Below are positions 63,481 to 64,000 of a stretch of 64,000 nucleotides of DNA, in pieces (the first letter of the stretch is position 1; the number at the start of each line of letters is the position of its first letter). A program made the translations under genes and the position numbers. Under the pieces are notes generated by a model. The model was given only the letters and a program-made list of their open reading frames with translations, was not told the origin of the DNA and made no database searches. Origin of the DNA: Peptoniphilus grossensis ph5 (lineage in GTDB: Bacteria; Bacillota; Clostridia; Tissierellales; Peptoniphilaceae); the NCBI RefSeq assembly GCF_000311825.1, contig NZ_HE978567.1, positions 226,553 to 290,552 of the forward strand, written 5' to 3'.

Positions 63481-63496
63481 TAACAGAACTTAATAA

Positions 63497-63512
63497 ACGC
63501 TTAACGCTTATA
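63497..63512 (+). repeat. ACGCTTAACGCTTATA repeat, copy B
   Basis: Identical to 54043-54058 and in the same orientation. It lies in the leader of mobC. Confidence 0.8.
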
Positions 63513-63530
63513 ACTTTAATAGCAAGCACA

Positions 63531-63550
63531 GTAAGTGTACGGACACTTAC
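63531..63550. repeat. Perfect stem-loop before mobC
   Basis: GTAAGTGT (63531-63538) and ACACTTAC (63543-63550) flank ACGG. It could be part of a transfer origin or a leader structure. Confidence 0.6.
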
Positions 63551-63560
63551 GAAAAAATTA

Positions 63561-63594
63561 ATGGAGCAGACCTTTACGGAATGCTCCATTTTTT
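63561..63594 (+). terminator. Terminator-like hairpin in the mobC leader
   Basis: ATGGAGCA (63561-63568) pairs with TGCTCCAT (63582-63589), followed by T residues. It lies between the promoter and mobC, so it may act as an attenuator of transfer genes. Confidence 0.65.
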
Positions 63595-63607
63595 AATTTT
63601 TACCTTG

Positions 63608-63630
63608 TTAGGGAGAACCCTAAGACCCCG
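63608..63630. other. Candidate origin of transfer
   Basis: TTAGGG and CCCTAA (63608-63613, 63618-63623) form an inverted repeat followed by GACCCCG. The block is GC-rich in an AT-rich leader and lies directly before a relaxosome gene, where transfer origins of this element class usually sit. The nick site is not identified. Confidence 0.4.
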
Positions 63631-63656
63631 AAATACACCTAAAGGAGGAAATACCT

Positions 63657-64000
63657 ATGGCAAATAGAATACGAAATGAACGACTTGAAATTAAATTAAC
63701 TGAAGAAGAAAAGACTCTTTTTGAAGAAAAACGAAAACTTGCGAAGTGCAGAAATATGAGCCATTTTATCCGCAAGTGCGTTTTAGAAAAAGAGATTTAT
63801 CAAGTTGATTTAGAGCCTTTCAGAGATCTACAAGGCTTGCTTTCCAATGCCACAAACAACATAAATCAGATTGCAAAGCAAGTTAATTCGACAGGCATAA
63901 TCTATAAAGAGGACATCAATGACATGAAAAAAGAGATTGAACATTTCTCAAAAGAACTGTGGCAAATTCATTCTCTACTCCTTAACAGAACTTCCGGAGG
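63657..64000 (+). CDS. mobC: MobC-like relaxosome protein, cut by the window end
   Basis: The first 114 residues of a plus-strand gene that continues past the window. ATG follows AAAGGAGG by eight bases. The N-terminal ERLEIKLTEEEKTLF is a ribbon-helix-helix type DNA-binding start. The block NMSHFIRKCVLEKEIYQVDLEPFRDL followed by LLSNATNNINQIAKQVNSTG is characteristic of MobC proteins in Tn1549-like and related elements. MobC helps the relaxase nick the transfer origin. It shows that transfer genes lie to the right. Confidence 0.88.
   Translation, partial: MANRIRNERLEIKLTEEEKTLFEEKRKLAKCRNMSHFIRKCVLEKEIYQVDLEPFRDLQGLLSNATNNINQIAKQVNSTGIIYKEDINDMKKEIEHFSKELWQIHSLLLNRTSG

Larger units (their letters stand above)
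63328..63656. other. Control region between the Opp operon and mobC
   Basis: It holds the TetR dyad, a plus-strand promoter with the second ACGCTTA repeat, a stem-loop, a terminator-like hairpin and a possible transfer origin before mobC. No gene is seen. Confidence 0.6.

Overview
The window is low-GC DNA with Gram-positive ribosome binding sites (AAGGAGG-type, with GTG and TTG starts), lipoprotein signal peptides, an S-layer-homology surface protein and no outer-membrane genes. This fits an anaerobic Gram-positive coccus of the Tissierellia type (Anaerococcus, Peptoniphilus or Finegoldia-like). The genus is inferred, because there is no rRNA gene to settle it.

Positions 1-32.5 kb look like ordinary chromosome. 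In order they carry an Spx/ArsC-like reductase, a ClC antiporter with a membrane-anchored partner, a MATE pump with a YjeF-type epimerase, an AraC regulator behind two Fur-like boxes, an MBOAT/SGNH acyl-transfer pair, LysR and PAP2 genes, a Na/Pi transporter, an MFS transporter and a hot-dog thioesterase. Then come a 1227-residue SLH surface protein with chlamydial-Pmp-like GGAI/FxxN repeats, a PH-domain membrane protein, an operon of SPFH, zinc-ribbon, DUF5067 lipoprotein and copper-amine-oxidase-N-like proteins, a two-sensor two-component system, and a HIRAN/J-domain operon.

Positions 32.5-39.7 kb are a scrambled accessory zone. It holds a Doc-type Fic toxin with a DNA-binding partner, a decayed SWIM zinc-finger gene, the joined ends of a lost second HIRAN/J-domain operon, a dead copy of a small membrane-peptide gene, an EFR1 ferredoxin, a PadR/DUF2812 pair with a clear operator, and a frameshifted MgtC gene.

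Positions 39.7-64 kb are integrative-element DNA. A large serine recombinase (44607-46391) stands beside two cargo modules, an orphan PD-(D/E)XK protein and an Lsa-type ABC-F gene with a TfoX-like gene. Each module lies between the same two long direct repeats, here called R1 and R2. To the right are two TetR-controlled transport operons. One joins two exporter-fold ABC half-transporters to an ECF importer. The other joins an Opp/Nik-type importer to a second exporter-fold pair. Together they look like chelated-metal or siderophore uptake without siderophore synthesis. The window ends inside a mobC relaxosome gene, so the element continues to the right.

Three genes (sensor kinase, mgtC, Opp-type ATPase) are each broken only by a one-base change in an A6-A7 run. 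This could be phase variation, slippage or assembly error, and reads would decide.
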